A stretch of 64,000 nucleotides of DNA, from assembly GCF_034359465.1 (NCBI RefSeq), contig NZ_CP110820.1, positions 310,001 through 374,000 of the forward strand, read 5' to 3'. A program made the translations under genes and the position numbers. Positions 17,457 to 26,588 of this stretch are shown here, piece after piece. Numbering within the stretch: position 1 is the stretch's first letter; the number at the start of each line of letters is the position of its first letter. The notes under the pieces were generated by a model that saw only the letters and a list, made by a program, of their open reading frames with translations, was not told the DNA's origin and searched no databases. The DNA comes from Candidatus Bandiella woodruffii. GTDB lineage: Bacteria; Pseudomonadota; Alphaproteobacteria; Rickettsiales; Midichloriaceae.

Positions 17457-18290
17457 GATAATGTCGTCATGAGATTTTAAGCCAAAGAGATAAGCATCTA
17501 ATCTGAATTGCGGCAAGGAAAGAAGCTGAATTTTTAGCATATCTGGTTGCAATTCCCCTCCATCTTTTAAGATGAAGAAAGGTGTTTTCTACAATATGCC
17601 TTATTTTGTATAAATCTTTATCGTATTTTCTCTGGGTGATTCTGTTCTTTTTAGGAGGAATAACAACGCTCATGCCCAATTCTTGGGCATGGTCAATTAT
17701 GTAATTAGCATCGTACCCTCTGTCGGCTAGTAAGTACTCAGCTTTCATCTCTTCAATAAGATTAACAGCCTGCTTGCAATCAGCTTCTGAGCCTTTTGTG
17801 ATAATAACTTTGAGTGGCATACCATGTGAATCCAAGGCAAGGTGAATCTTTGTATTGAGCCCCCTTTTGTACGACTCATATCTTGATTGCCGCCTTTTGC
17901 ACCTGAAGCATGTGGATGCACTTTACTATGACTTGCGTCTATCATTAACCATTCCATATCAGGTTCTTTCACAAATATCTCCAATAAAGCCTCCCATATC
18001 CTTTTGTCTCTCCATCTGCAAAATCTTTTATGTGTATTTTTCCATCCTCCATATTCTGAAGGCAAATCTCTCCAGGGAGAACCTGTTCTTAATATCCAAA
18101 ATACTGCGTTAATGAATCTTCTGTTATTATGTGCCAAACCTCCCCACGTACCTTCCCTTCCTGGCAAATGATCCTTTATCAAATCCCACATATTATCTGT
18201 TATATCATGCCTATGTAGCCCTAAATCCATTTTTACTCCTGATTTATCTTTTCTTTCATATTATACCACAAATCTCATGACGACACTATC
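17457..18290 (-). mobile_element. IS5/IS427-type element, copy 1 (834 bp)
   Basis: Termini are GATARTGTCGTCATGAGATT in inverted orientation; insertions sit at TA, giving a TA duplication. Left flank GCTTA, right flank TAAAGGTTG which is the interior of an IS1-type element. The flanks do not form one insertion site. Other copies: 18492, 45035, 49691, 63188 (cut), and end fragments at 19370 and 40639. Confidence 0.9.
17467..18230 (-). CDS. IS5 family transposase, two overlapping frames (copy 1)
   Basis: ORF A (17745-18230, 161 aa) has DITDNMWDLIKDHLPGREG and the first catalytic Asp in MIDASHSKVHPHA; ORF B (17467-17835) has LADRGYDANYI (second Asp) and the Glu in RHIVENTFLHLKRWRGIATRY. The frames join by a -1 shift at the run AAAAGGGGG, which restores GGLNTKIHLALDSHGMPL, the normal IS427-group sequence. 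A TATAAT and an AGGAG ribosome site precede the ATG inside the element. Confidence 0.88.
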
Positions 18291-18491
18291 TAAAGGTTGT
18301 AACGTTACGCTTACCAACCACCCAGGCAACAACTCTCTTGAGCTCCCTACTATAGGCTTTCCATATCCATAATTTGTTTTTTTGAATCTACAAAATGCCA
18401 CATCTCATCTATTTCAACTTCTCTCAATTCTTCCGGCACTGTTGGTCTTGGTATCTTTTTAGCATACAGTATTATCCACTTATATACGCTA
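18291..18491 (-). mobile_element. IS1-type element, internal fragment trapped between two IS5-type copies
   Basis: Two hundred bases identical to the middle of the IS1-type element (including the seven-A run), bounded on both sides by IS5-type termini at TA sites (TTCTAAAGG and CGCTAGTAT in the intact element). The outer halves of the IS1 element are not next to the other IS5 ends, so recombination between IS5 copies followed the insertions. Confidence 0.88.
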
Positions 18492-19325
18492 GATAGTGTC
18501 GTCATGAGATTTGTGGTATAATATGAAAGAAAAGATAAATCAGGAGTAAAAATGGATTTAGGGCTACATAGGCATGATATAACAGATAATATGTGGGATT
18601 TGATAAAGGATCATTTGCCAGGAAGGGAAGGTACGTGGGGAGGTTTGGCACATAATAACAGAAGATTCATTAACGCAGTATTTTGGATATTAAGAACAGG
18701 TTCTCCCTGGAGAGATTTGCCTTCAGAATATGGAGGATGGAAAAATACACATAAAAGATTTTGCAGATGGAGAGACAAAAGGATATGGGAGGCTTTATTG
18801 GAGATATTTGTGAAAGAACCTGATATGGAATGGTTAATGATAGACGCAAGTCATAGTAAAGTGCATCCACATGCTTCAGGTGCAAAAGGCGGCAATCAAG
18901 ATATGAGTCGTACAAAAGGGGGCTCAATACAAAGATTCACCTTGCCTTGGATTCACATGGTATGCCACTCAAAGTTATTATCACAAAAGGCTCAGAAGCT
19001 GATTGCAAGCAGGCTGTTAATCTTATTGAAGAGATGAAAGCTGAGTACTTACTAGCCGACAGAGGGTACGATGTTAATTACATAATTGACCATGCCCAAG
19101 AATTGGGCATGAGCGTTGTTATTCCTCCTAAAAAGAACAGAATCACCCAGAGAAAATACGATAAAGATTTATACAAAATAAGGCATATTGTAGAAAACAC
19201 CTTTCTTCATCTTAAAAGATGGAGGGGAATTGCAACCAGATATGCTAAAAATTCAGCTTCTTTCCTTGCCGCAATTCAGATTAGATGCTTATCTCTTTGG
19301 CTTAAAATCTCATGACGACATTATC
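18492..19325 (+). mobile_element. IS5/IS427-type element, copy 2 (834 bp)
   Basis: Complete copy in inverted orientation to copy 1. Its left flank is IS1-type DNA in minus orientation, while its right flank (TAAGTGAGCAGGG) is the far end of an IS1-type element in plus orientation. Confidence 0.92.
18552..19315 (+). CDS. IS5 family transposase, two overlapping frames (copy 2)
   Basis: ORF A 18552-19037 and ORF B 18947-19315, joined by the same -1 shift site as copy 1. One residue differs in ORF B (DVNYI for DANYI). Confidence 0.88.
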
Positions 19326-19432
19326 TAAGTGAGCAGGGCAATTTATATCTATCTTTGGCTAACACTCTGTCCATTTTTACTCCTGATTTATCTTTTCTTT
19401 CATATTATACCACAAATCTCATGACGACACTA
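19326..19432 (+). mobile_element. Two IS end fragments fused to the broken 5' end of traC
   Basis: 19326-19369 is the right end of the IS1-type element (ending CTAACACTCTG). 19370-19432 is the left end of the IS5-type element in minus orientation, ending CGACACTATT. Together they replace the first part of traC; the frame remains open through them, so a chimeric start from IS DNA (ATG near 19355) is possible but unlikely to be meaningful. Confidence 0.85.
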
Positions 19433-21037
19433 TTTAAGAAGACTGGGATGTTGGCGAAGGCATCTAGGGTGGAGTCACAGGCATCATCGCCACTTGGGAA
19501 TTGGATACCGGCACTTAAGCGAGAAGCGAAGGAATGGGAATTTGTGAGGGAGCAATTAGAAAAGAATGAGAGGTTGGTGAGGACTGGAATGCAGATAGTG
19601 CTTATAGATAGAAAAGAGAGTATAGGATCATCTGAGCAAATAATGAATAGTTTGTATAGAGCGAATGGATGGGAGTTAAAGAGAGATAGGTTTGTGGTGA
19701 TGTTATCACTTAAGAGTATATTGCCGTTATCATGGGGAGAAGATATGGCGTTAGATATGAGTTACTTAAAGAAGTTAAGAACGACACTATCGCATGAGCC
19801 TGTTAACATGATGCCACTACAAGGAGAGTCAAAGGGATGTAAAAAGGCAGGAATGTTGCTTGCAGGAAGGAGAGGGCAGTTATACTACTGGTATCCATTT
19901 GATGAGAGTTTAGGAAATACAAATTACAATGTATCGGTAGTAGGAAGGAGTGGAGCTGGGAAGTCAGTATTTATGCAGGAGCTTGCGGTAAGTATACTTA
20001 GGAGGGGAGAGAAGGTATATGTACTTGATGTGGGAAGGAGTTTTGAGAAGCAGGTTAAGATGTTAGATGGGCAGTTTATAGAATTTAGCACGGAATCAGG
20101 ATTATGTTTAAATCCATTTAGCAGTATAGATGAGAGGTCAAAGGAGCATATAGAGGATGCGCTATCGGTAATGAAGCCAATAATAAGTATGATGGCAGCA
20201 CCGAAAGAAGGGACAAGTAGTTATGAAGATTCATTGATAGAGAAGGCGTTAATGGAAGTGTGGAGTGAGAAAGGATCTAAAGCAGGAATTGGAGAAATAG
20301 CTGAGTGGTTTTTGAATCAGGAAGAGGATAGAGTTACGTGTCAAAGGATAGGGACGATGTTATTTCCATATACGAGGGATGGAGCGTACGGGAAATATTT
20401 TAATGGTAAGGCTAATATAGATTTTAGTGCGAGATTTTTTGTAACAGAATTAGAGGAGTTAAAGAGTAAGAAGGATTTGCAGAGAGTTGTAGTACAGATA
20501 TTGATGTTACTGATTACAAATCAGGTGATACTTGGAGGAAGGAAGGTAGAGAGTGCAATAATATTTGATGAGGCATGGGACTTACTTAAGGGTAAGCAGG
20601 GAGGAGAATTTATAGAGAGGCTTGCAAGAACGCTTAGAAAGTATAGAGGAGCGCTGGTGGTGGGAACACAGAATCTAGATGATTTTTATTCAAGTCCTGG
20701 AGCTGAGGCTGCATTTATGAATAGTGATTGGTTATGTTGTTTGAAGCAGAAGAGTGAATCGATAGCGTTACTTAAGAAGAGTGAAAAATTTAAGATCAAT
20801 GATTATCAGCAGAAAATGTTAGAGTCGGTAACGTCAAAGCCTGGTGAGTATTCAGAAGTGATGATAATGACATCTGAGCATGCGAGCATAGGTAGATTGA
20901 TGCTTGAACCATTTTCTAGGGTGTTATATTCAACAAAGCCGGAGGAGTATGAGAGAGTTAAGAGATATGGGGGAGATGGGAAGAAGTTAGAAGAGGCTGT
21001 TGAGCAGGTAGCGAAGGAGATGTATGGAGATGGTTAG
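19433..21037 (+). pseudogene. traC: F-type conjugation ATPase TraC, 5'-truncated
   Basis: TraC is the VirB4-like ATPase that energises F-type pilus assembly. About 534 residues remain of a protein usually above 800. Visible are VVGRSGAGKSVFMQELA (Walker A), SAIIFDEAWDLLKGKQGG (Walker B) and LRKYRGALVVGTQNLDDF near the C-terminus. The N-terminal region is replaced by IS ends. The coding strand is strongly purine-rich and uses AGA/AGG heavily, unlike the housekeeping genes. It overlaps the start of traW. Confidence 0.88.
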
Positions 21038-21740
21038 GAAGAATCATAGTAAAAACCAGAAAATAGAAGATAAGGTTTACTCTTGGGTTAGAGTTATAAC
21101 GACAACTGGTATCGCTATAGTAGGGGTAGCGATGTTAATAGTAATATGTTTTTTAATACTTTCAATTAATGCAAAGGCAAAAGATTTTGGAGTGGTGGGA
21201 AGGACGAGTGAAATTAAGGAAGTAGATGCGATAGAGGAGATAAAGGGAAAGTTAAGTGATATGGAGGCAAGGGGAGAGTTGGATGAGCATAACGAGAGAA
21301 TGAAGAAAGAGGTAAGTGATAGAATTAAGAGTCCTAAATCTTTGAATTTAGGAAGGGCTAGTGAAGTAAAGGAATATGAATATGATCCGAGCATAGAGGT
21401 AAAGGAAGATTTAAGAGACGCAAGAGGTATAGTGTTCCATAGGAAGGGAACAAAGGTAAATCCACTGGATGTGGTTAGTATGCCATATGAGTTAATATTT
21501 TTTGATGGGGAAGACGAGGATCAATTAAAGTATGTAATTAAAAAATACGAAGAATCAGAAATAAAGCCAAAGTTAATATTAACAGGAGGATCTCCTGTTA
21601 AATTAGAAGAGGAATATAAATTAGATTTTTACTTTGATCAAAGAGGAGTTCTGATAAAGCAGCTTGGGATAAAAGCAGTTCCTGCGATAGTTATGCAAGA
21701 TGGGAAGGTACTCAAGATAAGGGAGGTGATGGTAAGATGA
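21030..21740 (+). CDS. traW: F-type conjugation protein TraW (island 1)
   Basis: Periplasmic pilus-assembly protein. A signal/anchor helix at about residues 22-45 ends in SINAKA; the mature part has KDFGVVG, a long charged helix, YDPSIEV followed by HRKGTKVNPLD and the C-terminal YFDQRGVLIKQLGIKAVPAIV, all TraW hallmarks. It begins inside the end of traC, downstream of AAGGAG, without the S26 peptidase gene that precedes traW in island 2. The second ATG at 21030 has better ribosome-site spacing than that at 21024. traU would normally follow but here an antisense gene does. Confidence 0.85.
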   Translation: MVRKNHSKNQKIEDKVYSWVRVITTTGIAIVGVAMLIVICFLILSINAKAKDFGVVGRTSEIKEVDAIEEIKGKLSDMEARGELDEHNERMKKEVSDRIKSPKSLNLGRASEVKEYEYDPSIEVKEDLRDARGIVFHRKGTKVNPLDVVSMPYELIFFDGEDEDQLKYVIKKYEESEIKPKLILTGGSPVKLEEEYKLDFYFDQRGVLIKQLGIKAVPAIVMQDGKVLKIREVMVR

Positions 21741-21742
21741 AG

Positions 21743-22069
21743 TTAAAGAAGTTTCAGCGCAATTCCAACTGCAATACCGACGATAGTAAGCATCATAGGG
21801 ACAATCCATTTAAGCATATCATGTTTAATACTAGAGATGCTTTCTTTGAGTTCAGATTTAAGTTCGATAATCTTTTTCTCAAGATTAGATTCGACCTTAT
21901 CAATTTTACCGTCAAGTTTTGCAACCTGTTCACGAGTAGCAAGAATAGAGAGGTCAAAGTCTCTGGATTCAAGAAGGGATTTAACAAGCATTTCAGCTTG
22001 TTTTTCATTAAAGCCACTTTCTTGAAGGCTTTTAATGTATTTATGAGTATCAAAAGTTTTATAATGCAT
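21743..22069 (-). CDS. DUF1640/CCDC90-like coiled-coil membrane protein, antisense within tra island 1
   Basis: 108 residues starting MHYKTFDTHKYIKSLQ with GFNEKQAEMLV, then a long coiled coil and a single C-terminal transmembrane helix (WIVPMMLTIVGIAVGIAL). This is the DUF1640 layout, related to the mitochondrial CCDC90/MCUR1 family. AGAGG five bases before the ATG at 22069 supports that start over 22090. Its stop is 2 bases from the traW stop (convergent). A homologue holds the same place in island 2 (56732-57121). Function unknown. Confidence 0.75.
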   Translation of the reverse strand: MHYKTFDTHKYIKSLQESGFNEKQAEMLVKSLLESRDFDLSILATREQVAKLDGKIDKVESNLEKKIIELKSELKESISSIKHDMLKWIVPMMLTIVGIAVGIALKLL

Positions 22070-22272
22070 AGTAACCTCTTCGTCTTTCATAAAAAAGTAA
22101 GTAGTGTAATTCGTAATTCATGTAATGAGTGTAGCATAGATATAGAGAAAAATCCAGAAGAAAGCAACATCCATATAGAAGCTCACAGGCGGTATGAAGT
22201 CATAAGGTTTGGAAAAAATAGTGGGCCCACCTGTAAGCAACAATGTGACCGATTAAAGTATATAAAACCATT
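22070..22272 (+). other. Unrecognised coding-like stretch upstream of IS1 copy
   Basis: On the plus strand a frame from an ATG at 22064 stays open to the IS1-type element and contains CNECSIDIEKNPEES and GPTCKQQCDRLKYIKP. In island 2 this position is the start of traU, but this sequence does not look like TraU. It could be a displaced fragment of another tra gene. Confidence 0.3.
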
Positions 22273-23058
22273 GGGAGTGTTGCCATAAGATAGATAAGAT
22301 GCTAAAATGAATATAGCGAGCAACAAAGAAAATAGAGATATGAATACAGAGTGTAAAAAATGCAGTAGCAGTAAATACGTTAAGAATGGTAATATTAGGG
22401 GTATGCAAAGGTATAAATGCAAAGAGTGTGGATGTAATTTTACAAACACTAAATTAAGAGGCTGTTCGCCAGAGATGAAGGCTCTGGCAGTGTTATTGTA
22501 CAGCATGGGAAAAAGTAGCTTTAGATGGCTAGGGAAATTATTTAAAGTAGCTCATACTAGCGTATATAAGTGGATAATACTGTATGCTAAAAAGATACCA
22601 AGACCAACAGTGCCGGAAGAATTGAGAGAAGTTGAAATAGATGAGATGTGGCATTTTGTAGATTCAAAAAAACAAATTATGGATATGGAAAGCCTATAGT
22701 AGGGAGCTCAAGAGAGTTGTTGCCTGGGTGGTTGGTAAGCGTAACGTTACAACCTTTAGAAAATTGTGGAAAATCATAAGTAGAGATAATTGCACTTATT
22801 ACACAGACGATTGGTCTGTTTATTCAGAGGTTATACCTCGCCATCAACATGTTGTTGGCAAACAACATACACTCTCAATTGAGTCCAATAACTCAAACAC
22901 AAGGCACAGAATTGCAAGAATGACCAGAAAAACAAAGGTAGTTTCAAAATCTGAAGAAGTTGTCGATCTTACGATTAAGCTCTGGGTACATTTTGAGGAT
23001 AACAATAATTTCCTAAGTGAGCAGGGCAATTTTATATCTATCTTTGGCTAACACTCTG
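22273..23058 (+). mobile_element. IS1-type element, copy 2 (786 bp)
   Basis: Complete copy between GGGAGTGTTGCC and its imperfect inverted partner (TAGCCAAAG complement side, ending ACACTCTG). The frameshift run is A7. No direct repeat is evident in the flanks (AAAACCATT left, AATTCAAAT right). Confidence 0.9.
22307..23051 (+). CDS. IS1 family transposase, two frames (copy 2)
   Basis: First ORF 22307-22699 (zinc ribbon and HTH, ending just past the A7 run at 22666-22672), second ORF 22728-23051 (DDE part with YYTDDWSVYSEVIP and IESNNSNTRHRIARMTRKTK). With seven A the second frame is +1 (or -2) to the first, so fusion needs a shift other than the -1 known for IS1. Confidence 0.87.
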
Positions 23059-23322
23059 AATTCAAATAGACCAGGAAGAGCTGATTTAATAATTAGCAGC
23101 GGCTCAAATAGTGCTCCATGTTGGCGATTATATCCGAATAACGGTCAAAATCACTATGATTATGTGGGAAAAGATGCCGGGTCATATTTAAGAGAAGGCT
23201 GGAATGAGATAGAAATAGAATTAGTATATTCTTGGGAAGGTCAAGTAAATGTGGTTTTTGAAGCAGAGCAGTATTGTTGTAAAGAATGGAGTGATGAATG
23301 GGATGGAGATTGTCCGCTATGA
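23059..23322 (+). pseudogene. traN: Fragment resembling the middle part of TraN
   Basis: An open frame entering from the IS1-type element, with no start of its own: it contains DYVGKDAGSYLREGWNEIEI and ends QYCCKEWSDEWDGDC, which resembles the lectin-like/cysteine segment CCxxWxxxWxxxC of TraN mating-pair proteins. The stop TGA overlaps the ATG of the next gene (ATGA at 23319), hinting at translational coupling. Confidence 0.5.
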
Positions 23323-24728
23323 TAATAAAAGGCAATAAATTGGTAAAAATGGAAAGCTCGGGATCTTGGGGGTATAGATATTTTAAAATCCTGCTACTGG
23401 GAATTGCGTTAATAATGACATTAATAATTATTTTAATACTTTCAATTAATGCAAAGGCGGAAGATGTTGGAGTATCAGGGGAAGGTTATAAAGTAAGTGA
23501 AGATATGGATGAATTGATAGAAAAAGCAAGGAAAGAGCGAGAAGAAAAAGAAGTAGAGTTAAATGGGAAGTGTGAGAGGGTTGGAAGGGATTGCATAGAG
23601 CCAGGAGCAAGCAGAGTAATAAATGGAAAAACTGTTTACAGGGACTGTTGGAGATATAAGGATGCATATAGATGTAAGGGATATGCAAGGAATAACTGCA
23701 CGGAATATGATGATGCATCATATTGCAATCTAAAGAGTACAGAATGCAAAAAGAAGGTGGGAGATTGGTGCGTGGCGCAGAATAGAGTATATAATTGTGA
23801 AGAAAGTGAGAAATATATAAGAAAGGAGAAGAGGTATAGGCCTCCATCATTTAAAAGGGATAACATAGAAGAGAGAAAGAGAGTTGTGTGTGGGGAGGAA
23901 ATAAAGTGCATAGATGGAAAATGCTTTGATATGAGTTACAAGGCAAATGATGAGATGGGGAACGCTGCAGGGATGTTGGCTACACTTAAGGAGATGCAGG
24001 GTGAGTGGAAAGCTAATGGTTCGGTGTTTAAGGGTAATAATGAAAAATGTGATAATAAGATAACAAATTGGACAAATTGCTGTGAAGATATGGGGGGATG
24101 GGGAGAAATATTAGGAGCAAAATGTAGTGCAAGAGATAAGAATCTGGCAAAGATGAAGCAGGAGGAAAGGTGCATAGAAATAGGGACGTACTGTAGTAGT
24201 GAGCTATTGGGAGCATGTATAATAGAGAGAACAACATATTGTTGTTATGATTCGAAAATAGCGAGGGAGATAAATAAGCAGTCAAGGGAGAAAGGATTAA
24301 TAAATAAGGGATGGGGAGATGTAGAGTCACCAAATTGTAATGGATTTAACATAGAGGAGCTACAAGGTATAGATTTTGAAAAGATAGATTTTGAGTTTTT
24401 GTCAGAAGATATTAAGAAAAAGAATATATGGAGCAGGATGGGAGATATGAAGAAGGCGCTTGAGCATACGCAAAGATTAATGGAAGGAGAGATTAATACA
24501 ATTAAAAAGGAGGTGATGGCAGAGGGTGGCACAGGTACTGTTACAGAAGATATAAATGAGCAGATAGATGATCAGAAGTTATATGAGAAGAAGTTTGCTG
24601 AAGCAGAGGATTTAAACGAAAGTAGGCAAAAAAAGCCAGATGGAAGAGATAAGAGCAAAGATACAAAAGATGCAGAGACTTTATACAATAAGGAAGAGTG
24701 TAAAAATAGGGATAATGGGGGATTATAA
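23319..24728 (+). CDS. traN: TraN-like mating-pair stabilisation protein, C-terminal half with its own signal anchor
   Basis: 469 residues, rich in cysteine: CWRYKDAYRCKGY, NCCEDMGGWGEILGAKCS, YCCYDSKIAREINKQSREKG and CNGFNIEELQGIDFEKIDF are typical of the C-terminal half of TraN, the outer-membrane protein that stabilises mating pairs. Unusually it opens with a fresh transmembrane or signal segment ending ILSINAKAED, nearly the same as the leader of traW at 21030. The C-terminal tail is a charged coil. The normal N-terminal half of TraN lies separately at 26589-27206 on the other strand. Confidence 0.75.
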   Translation: MIIKGNKLVKMESSGSWGYRYFKILLLGIALIMTLIIILILSINAKAEDVGVSGEGYKVSEDMDELIEKARKEREEKEVELNGKCERVGRDCIEPGASRVINGKTVYRDCWRYKDAYRCKGYARNNCTEYDDASYCNLKSTECKKKVGDWCVAQNRVYNCEESEKYIRKEKRYRPPSFKRDNIEERKRVVCGEEIKCIDGKCFDMSYKANDEMGNAAGMLATLKEMQGEWKANGSVFKGNNEKCDNKITNWTNCCEDMGGWGEILGAKCSARDKNLAKMKQEERCIEIGTYCSSELLGACIIERTTYCCYDSKIAREINKQSREKGLINKGWGDVESPNCNGFNIEELQGIDFEKIDFEFLSEDIKKKNIWSRMGDMKKALEHTQRLMEGEINTIKKEVMAEGGTGTVTEDINEQIDDQKLYEKKFAEAEDLNESRQKKPDGRDKSKDTKDAETLYNKEECKNRDNGGL

Positions 24729-24762
24729 ATGTTAATAATAGTGCAAAAAAGTTATAAATATA

Positions 24763-24813
24763 GCACTTATATAAAGTGCAGTAGTTGCATTAGAGTAATA
24801 AATATGATACAAT
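24763..24813 (+). promoter_or_regulatory. Promoter and possible operator of the VapBC operon
   Basis: A palindrome GCACTT-ATATA-AAGTGC (24763-24779) lies just upstream of TTGCAT (24785-24790), a 17-base spacer and TACAAT (24808-24813). Autoregulation by the RHH antitoxin through such a site is usual for the family. The promoter rules out the ATG at 24812. Confidence 0.45.
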
Positions 24814-24841
24814 GCAATATGTAACAAATAATTATAATATT

Positions 24842-25099
24842 ATGAAAGAACCGCAAAGACCAACAGTGACAATTACATTTAGTCCTAAAATAAGAAATTT
24901 AATAATCAGCATGTCTGAAAGATATGCCATGTCTAGAAGTAAAATTATATCAGAAGCAGTAGAAATGTATGCGGAAAGGAAAGCAAAAGAAGTAGGAACT
25001 TTAATGAGTTTTGCTGGAAGTATAAAAGATGACCAAGGTAAAGAGATATTAGAGATAATTAAAAAGCACAGAATAAATAAAGAGGAGATAATGCAATGA
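24842..25099 (+). CDS. Ribbon-helix-helix antitoxin (VapB-like)
   Basis: 85 residues: a basic strand (RPTVTITFSPKIRNLI) followed by two helices (ISMSERYAMSRSKIISEAVEMY), the RHH fold of CopG-type antitoxins, with an acidic C-terminal tail for toxin binding. It starts at 24842 because the preceding ATG is in the promoter. Its stop overlaps the toxin start (ATGA). Confidence 0.78.
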   Translation: MKEPQRPTVTITFSPKIRNLIISMSERYAMSRSKIISEAVEMYAERKAKEVGTLMSFAGSIKDDQGKEILEIIKKHRINKEEIMQ

Positions 25100-25494
25100 A
25101 TTACGTACTAGACTCAGATACAATTATATACTTTTTACAAGGTCAAAATGCTCTTGTAAATAAGATAGGTTCAATAGATATAGATAAAATACACACAACA
25201 GCAATAAATGAAGCTGAATTATATTTTGGAGCGTATAACTCATCTCAAGTAAAGGGTAATATAGAAACTGTTAGAGGATTTATAAGAAATATTAAGGTAC
25301 TGGATTTTGATAGTAGTGCTGCAAAGAGATATGGGGAGATTAAGGCAGAATTAAAAAAGCAAGGCAAGATAGTTCCTGATATGGATATTTGTATAGCATC
25401 AATAACCAAAAGCAAGAAAATGACTTTAGTTACAAATAACATTAAAGATTTTGCTAGAATAGAAGGACTTAAAGTAGAGAATTGGATTAAATAA
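25096..25494 (+). CDS. vapC: VapC-type PIN domain toxin
   Basis: 132 residues with the four PIN acidic positions: MNYVLDSDTIIYFL (first Asp), INEAELYFGA (Glu), VPDMDICIASITKSKK (Asp pair) and TNNIKDFARIEGL (last Asp). PIN toxins are ribonucleases cutting tRNA or rRNA. Overlaps its antitoxin by 4 bases, the standard arrangement. Confidence 0.85.
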   Translation: MNYVLDSDTIIYFLQGQNALVNKIGSIDIDKIHTTAINEAELYFGAYNSSQVKGNIETVRGFIRNIKVLDFDSSAAKRYGEIKAELKKQGKIVPDMDICIASITKSKKMTLVTNNIKDFARIEGLKVENWIK

Positions 25495-25567
25495 AAAAGA
25501 AATCATGTTGATTATAAAAAGCATAAAAAGTATAATAAAAGATATAGTAACAATATACAGCAACATA

Positions 25568-25780
25568 ATGTTTAAGACACAATTATATTTACCTAACAGT
25601 GCAAATGAAATGTTAGATAAGTTAGCTAAAAAAATAGGAAGCTCAAAGTCAGAGTTGGTGAGGAAGGCGGTAGATGAGTTTTTACAGAAATATGACAAAA
25701 CCAAGCTCAAAGAAGCATATGGAATATGGGACGGATATGAAATTGATTTAAGAGGTATGAGAGATGACTGGAAAAGGTAA
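25568..25780 (+). CDS. Second ribbon-helix-helix antitoxin
   Basis: 70 residues: MFKTQLYLPNSANEMLDKLAKKIGSSKSELVRKAVDEFL is an RHH DNA-binding domain, followed by a tail ending WDGYEIDLRGMRDDWKR. I begin at the internal ATG at 25568 because residues before it are not part of the fold. Its toxin (next entry) has been cut to a stump, so the antitoxin may now be an orphan. Confidence 0.7.
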   Translation: MFKTQLYLPNSANEMLDKLAKKIGSSKSELVRKAVDEFLQKYDKTKLKEAYGIWDGYEIDLRGMRDDWKR

Positions 25781-25802
25781 ATACCTATATGATACAGATG
25801 TA
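25764..25802 (+). pseudogene. PIN toxin stump cut by IS1-type element
   Basis: ATG at 25764 overlaps the antitoxin end by 17 bases and gives MTGKGKYLYDTDV, the first strand of a PIN domain with its first Asp, before the IS1-type element begins at 25803. The remainder is not at the other end of that element. Confidence 0.6.
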
Positions 25803-26588
25803 GGGAGTGTTGCCATAAGATAGATAAGATGCTAAAATGAATATAGCGAGCAACAAAGAAAATAGAAATATGAATACAGAGTGTAAAAAATGCAGTAGCA
25901 GTAAATACGTTAAGAATGGTAACATTAGGGGTATGCAAAGGTATAAATGCAAAGAGTGTGGATGTAATTTTACAAGCACTAAATTAAGAGGCTGTTCGCC
26001 AGAGATGAAGGCTCTGGCAGTGTTATTGTACAGCATGGGAAAAAGTAGCTTTAGATGGCTAGGGAAATTATTTAAAGTAGCTCATACTAGCGTATATAAG
26101 TGGATAATACTGTATGCTAAAAAGATACCAAGACCAACAGTGCCGGAAGAATTGAGAGAAGTTGAAATAGATGAGATGTGGCATTTTGTAGATTCAAAAA
26201 AACAAATTATGGATATGGAAAGCCTATAGTAGGGAGCTCAAGAGAGTTGTTGCCTGGGTGGTTGGTAAGCGTAACGTTACAACCTTTAGAAAATTGTGGA
26301 AAATCATAAGTAGAGATAATTGCACTTATTACACAGACGATTGGTCTGTTTATTCAGAGGTTATACCTCGCCATCAACATGTTGTTGGCAAACAACATAC
26401 ACTCTCAATTGAGTCCAATAACTCAAACACAAGGCACAGAATTGCAAGAATGACCAGAAAAACAAAGGTAGTTTCAAAATCTGAAGAAGTTGTCGATCTT
26501 ACGATTAAGCTCTGGGTACATTTTGAGGATAACAATAATTTCCTAAGTGAGCAGGGCAATTTTATATCTATCTTTGGCTAACACTCTG
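25803..26588 (+). mobile_element. IS1-type element, copy 3 (786 bp)
   Basis: Complete copy, frameshift run A7. Left flank is the toxin stump, right flank is the traN 5' fragment on the opposite strand; the flanks share no direct repeat. Confidence 0.92.
25837..26581 (+). CDS. IS1 family transposase, two frames (copy 3)
   Basis: First ORF 25837-26229, second ORF 26258-26581, as in copy 2 apart from Ser for Asn in the zinc ribbon (NFTSTK). Confidence 0.87.

Noticed and set aside
17855-18112. 85-residue frame opposite the IS5-type transposase, repeated in every copy
   Set aside because: Shadow of the transposase gene, explained by copy identity.
19355-19432. Functional chimeric start for traC from IS DNA
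   Set aside because: The added residues come from IS1 and IS5 ends and cannot replace the roughly 300 missing N-terminal residues of TraC.
23446-24532. Several minus-strand frames opposite traN
   Set aside because: They are rich in Leu, Ser, His and Tyr because the coding strand is purine-rich; typical antisense artefacts.
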